Shown: positions 61,545 through 64,000 of the stretch, piece by piece
Position numbering within the stretch: position 1 is the stretch's first letter
Layout of the letters: each line of letters starts with the position of its first letter
NCBI GenBank assembly: GCA_002344345.1
Contig: DDTL01000182.1
Location: 1-64,000 of the forward strand
DNA length: 64,000 bases
DNA from: Saprospiraceae bacterium UBA2365
Lineage (GTDB): Bacteria > Bacteroidota > Bacteroidia > Chitinophagales > Saprospiraceae
Reading direction: 5' to 3'
Made by a program: the position numbers and the translations under genes
The notes under the pieces: model-generated
What the model was told of the DNA's origin: nothing
Databases searched by the model: none
The model's input: the letters and a program-made list of their open reading frames with translations, nothing else

Positions 61545-64000
61545 TTATTTAACAAATCCCTTACTATATTTAAAATACTTATTATCAGATATTTGGAAAA
61601 TATAATAACCACCAGGCAATCTACTCACATCCCAAAATACCGGTTCTTCAAAATCAACATCACGTTCATCAATCAGCTCTCCAAACGTATTCAATAATCT
61701 TATGGTACCAACAGCCTTGAATGAGGCATTGATAAATAAGCGGACGACATCATAAGCCGGATTGGGATAAATAGACACCAGGTGATTATCCTGTGGAGAG
61801 TCGGGAATCTTTCCTGACGATAACATTGGAAATGTATCCAGAGTAATATTGTCGATGTACAAATTATTCCATTTCAGGTTGACAGATTCAAATACGACTG
61901 AAATATCATTGCCTTTAAATTCCTGTAACGAAAGTGTTTCATGTCTCCACTGAGCAGGATTCTGAGGGTGAAAATTTAAACTGATCACATTGTGTGTAAT
62001 CAATGAATCACCTGCTTTTTCGTAAATTACTTTGGAAGTTGAAGGATCACAGTGGATATATACTTTCACTCTGAGCGTATCCCTGTTTTCAGAAACATTT
62101 TTCAAAAAGGGTGCATACGCAATATCAAAACTCAGCATTGTTTCTTCTGTTTCAGGTAAATGGACATTAAACAAAACCATTTTGTCTATCTGCTTGTCCC
62201 TGGGGGAATAATTAAAAAACTGCATGGATCCGGCCATTTGATTATTCTCATGACCTGTCAAAGACACAATTTCCCAGGTTACAGACCTGTCCGGATTTTC
62301 CAGCCACCAAACGTTATAAAAGCTAGAATCTTCAAAATTTTCTATAAATGGAATATCAATGACGTTGAACTTTCTGATTGAAGCTTTTAATCTGTTGTTA
62401 TAAAGGTCATATTCTGTTTCTATACCCGGAATCTGAGCCAATACATTTAGTTCATATTGAGCACTTTCATCTAAAAACAATTCACCCAGATGAATGCTTG
62501 TTTTTTCAGAAGGTAATAATTCATTGGTCACCATCAATTCAAAAGTATCCCGGATCCCTGAAAACCAATACTTAATTTGAATTGAGTCGATTACACTTGA
62601 TCCTTTATTTGAATAATGAATTTCCGGATAGATAATATTATTACATAAAACACCACCTTCTTCAACACCTGAAATGAGATCGACAGACAAATCCCATTCT
62701 GGATGAAAAGGATCCGCCGGCTGCCATACATCAGCAAGATACTCATAGGCTGCAAAAACATCGATGAGTCCATTACCAAAAGTATTGTCCTCACCTGACT
62801 CACCAAAATCTACTGCTGTCCGAAACAAAGCCCACAGCAATTGATCACCGGAAAGAAAAGGAAATGCTTCCTTGAGCAACAAAACGGCACCGGATACGTG
62901 AGGGCAAGCCATGCTTGTTCCCGAAATGGTATTATATCCATTCGTTCCCCAGGCAGACCTGACCATTTCACCAGGTGCAACTACCTGTGGATGAATTTTA
63001 TCGTTTTCTGAACCTTCACATTGACTGGGTCCGCGAGAAGAAAAATCACTGATGGGATACGGATAATTCAGATTTGCATTTACGCTTCCTACAGAAAATG
63101 TGTTGACTTTAGATGTGTTAATTCTTTGAGGGGAACTAATGGTAGTATTGTCCGGACCAAAATTGCCGCCCGCAAAAACATTGGCTATCCCGGCAGCTTC
63201 AATGGCATTCATGAGATCCACGACCATTCCCTGTCCGCAATGCAACTGATCCGGAGCATCATACCATCGCCAGCTATTGTTGATCACATCAGGCACATCG
63301 TAAGATGTATTGATGTCATTATCCGGATTCAATGCCCATTCAAACGCTTGGATCATAGCTTCCAACGGAGGCAGACTTGAAACACTTGTGCCGACCAGAT
63401 CATTTGCAATCCAATATGCTTTCACTGCAACTCCGAGCGTATCGTTAGTCTCTTCAACCAGCCCAGTCATGGTTCCCAGAACATGAGTTCCATGACTGTT
63501 GATTTCACCGGTTGGAACAGCACTTGAATAACCGATCCAGGACTGACTCATCGGAAAGCGTTTGCCGATAAATCTTTCATTAAATGCCGGATGATCGGGC
63601 CATACACCTGTGTCATAGTTGTAAACCAATCTACCCCTACCGGAATAACCCAATTCCCACATTTTATGCGCATTTATAGCATACAGACCAGGTTCTGCCA
63701 ATCCCGGTGAACGTTCGTGTTCTCCAGTGCCGACGTAAGTTGGCTCTTCAAGCCTCATAATTCCTTTTTCTATACTGATAAAGTTAACTCCCGGCAATGA
63801 AGCAAGATTATATACGATCGAAGGTTGACATTCAATAAATACTTTATTGACGATCCAGAAAGGGATGAGCTTGGAAATCTGCCTGTTGTATTTGTTAACA
63901 CAGGCTTCCAATAATGGACCTTGAGCTTTTTCTGCAACACTCTTCAGCGCTTCAATTACCATTTTGGGTCGCTGATTTACCGGAACTTGCTGATGAAGAA
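61545..64000 (-). CDS. Secreted subtilisin-like (S8) protease with T9SS sorting tail, N-terminus beyond window
   Basis: Only the C-terminal 818 codons are in the window; the frame is open past 64000, upstream of the ATG at 63960-63962. An I9-like propeptide region (about first 70 residues after that Met) is followed by the S8 domain with the catalytic triad in LVYNYDTGVWPDHP (Asp), EINSHGTHVLGTM (His) and GTSMACPHVSGAVLLL (Ser), and an oxyanion Asn in NVFAGGNFGP. A long beta-rich region follows (about residues 430-720). The last 80 residues (VSIYPNPAYDVVRLFI...SRLPGGYYIFQIS) are a T9SS type A sorting domain. An extracellular protease. Confidence 0.92.
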   Translation of the reverse strand, partial: LHQQVPVNQRPKMVIEALKSVAEKAQGPLLEACVNKYNRQISKLIPFWIVNKVFIECQPSIVYNLASLPGVNFISIEKGIMRLEEPTYVGTGEHERSPGLAEPGLYAINAHKMWELGYSGRGRLVYNYDTGVWPDHPAFNERFIGKRFPMSQSWIGYSSAVPTGEINSHGTHVLGTMTGLVEETNDTLGVAVKAYWIANDLVGTSVSSLPPLEAMIQAFEWALNPDNDINTSYDVPDVINNSWRWYDAPDQLHCGQGMVVDLMNAIEAAGIANVFAGGNFGPDNTTISSPQRINTSKVNTFSVGSVNANLNYPYPISDFSSRGPSQCEGSENDKIHPQVVAPGEMVRSAWGTNGYNTISGTSMACPHVSGAVLLLKEAFPFLSGDQLLWALFRTAVDFGESGEDNTFGNGLIDVFAAYEYLADVWQPADPFHPEWDLSVDLISGVEEGGVLCNNIIYPEIHYSNKGSSVIDSIQIKYWFSGIRDTFELMVTNELLPSEKTSIHLGELFLDESAQYELNVLAQIPGIETEYDLYNNRLKASIRKFNVIDIPFIENFEDSSFYNVWWLENPDRSVTWEIVSLTGHENNQMAGSMQFFNYSPRDKQIDKMVLFNVHLPETEETMLSFDIAYAPFLKNVSENRDTLRVKVYIHCDPSTSKVIYEKAGDSLITHNVISLNFHPQNPAQWRHETLSLQEFKGNDISVVFESVNLKWNNLYIDNITLDTFPMLSSGKIPDSPQDNHLVSIYPNPAYDVVRLFINASFKAVGTIRLLNTFGELIDERDVDFEEPVFWDVSRLPGGYYIFQISDNKYFKYSKGFVK

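Noticed and set aside
1..64000. tRNA, rRNA or known riboswitch genes
   Set aside because: No cloverleaf-type sequence with a T-loop motif, rRNA segment or familiar riboswitch core was recognised in the gene-free regions.

Overview
The window reads as a chromosomal segment of a Bacteroidota bacterium, probably of the Saprospiria (class level is inference). The evidence is type IX secretion C-terminal sorting domains (type A on the FG-GAP and subtilisin proteins, type B on a 1153-residue protein), a PorP/SprF + OmpA/TPR + gliding-type C-terminal-domain operon, a UpxY/NusG-like antiterminator heading a polysaccharide operon, Bacteroidota-type promoter boxes (TAnnTTTG), many lipoproteins with an LxxC lipobox, and AT-rich DNA with A/T-rich spacers.

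Positions 1-20935 are one long minus-strand surface-polysaccharide locus, read from a UpxY-like antiterminator (20935) leftwards and off the window through a Wzx-type flippase. Almost every gene makes a nucleotide sugar. In order of transcription they are: a TviB/WbpO-type UDP-HexNAc dehydrogenase; a frameshifted second rmlA; UDP-glucuronate decarboxylase (UDP-xylose); a LegB-type 4,6-dehydratase, LegC-type aminotransferase, NeuD/PglD-type acetyltransferase and a PtmE-type CBS-nucleotidyltransferase; Ugd; the CapE-CapF-CapG (FnlABC) set for UDP-L-FucNAc; then RmlB-RmlA, two tandem FdtA/QdtA-like cupins, a MaoC-type (R)-hydratase, an LpxA-like acyltransferase and an FdtB/QdtB-type aminotransferase. 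The last group should make an N-acylated dTDP-3-amino-3,6-dideoxyhexose. No glycosyltransferase or polymerase is visible; they would lie beyond the left edge.

This locus carries unusual short tandem repeats (7-bp units of the CAGATCA/CAGTNAN type, 8-bp units of the CAAATCAA type). They sit between genes, at gene ends and, in frame, inside two enzymes. Each of two small four-helix-bundle (S23/IVP, Avd-like) genes lies between two such tracts. A decayed copy of the capG 3' end lies beside another tract. This association is the most interesting structure in the window.

Positions 21087-38777 hold housekeeping and envelope genes: PAP2 phosphatase and Mpl ligase, a periplasmic TPR protein, gyrA, a FucP-like sugar transporter, a secreted beta-propeller protein, an ABC-F ATPase, an FG-GAP protein with a sorting tail, an NhaC antiporter with an extra N-terminal domain and a GT39-like membrane protein. 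Positions 38851-48841 hold a fused peptide-type ABC ATPase, an MbnP/MbnH copper-protein/dihaem pair, a BioD/DRTGG protein, a DPM1-like glycosyltransferase, lepA, a CpsB/YwqE-like PHP phosphatase and a thioredoxin-fold protein. A small element with inverted ends occurs twice (27331-27545 and 43850-43982).

Positions 49151-56118 form the T9SS-type operon PorP - OmpA/PD40/TPR - giant type B sorting-domain protein. After a 1.26-kb gene-free spacer come two LVIVD-type lipoproteins, a putative outer-membrane barrel, a TlpA-like lipoprotein thioredoxin, a small lipoprotein, and the C-terminal 818 codons of a secreted subtilisin-like protease cut by the right edge. No tRNA, rRNA, CRISPR array, transposase, integrase or reverse transcriptase was recognised.
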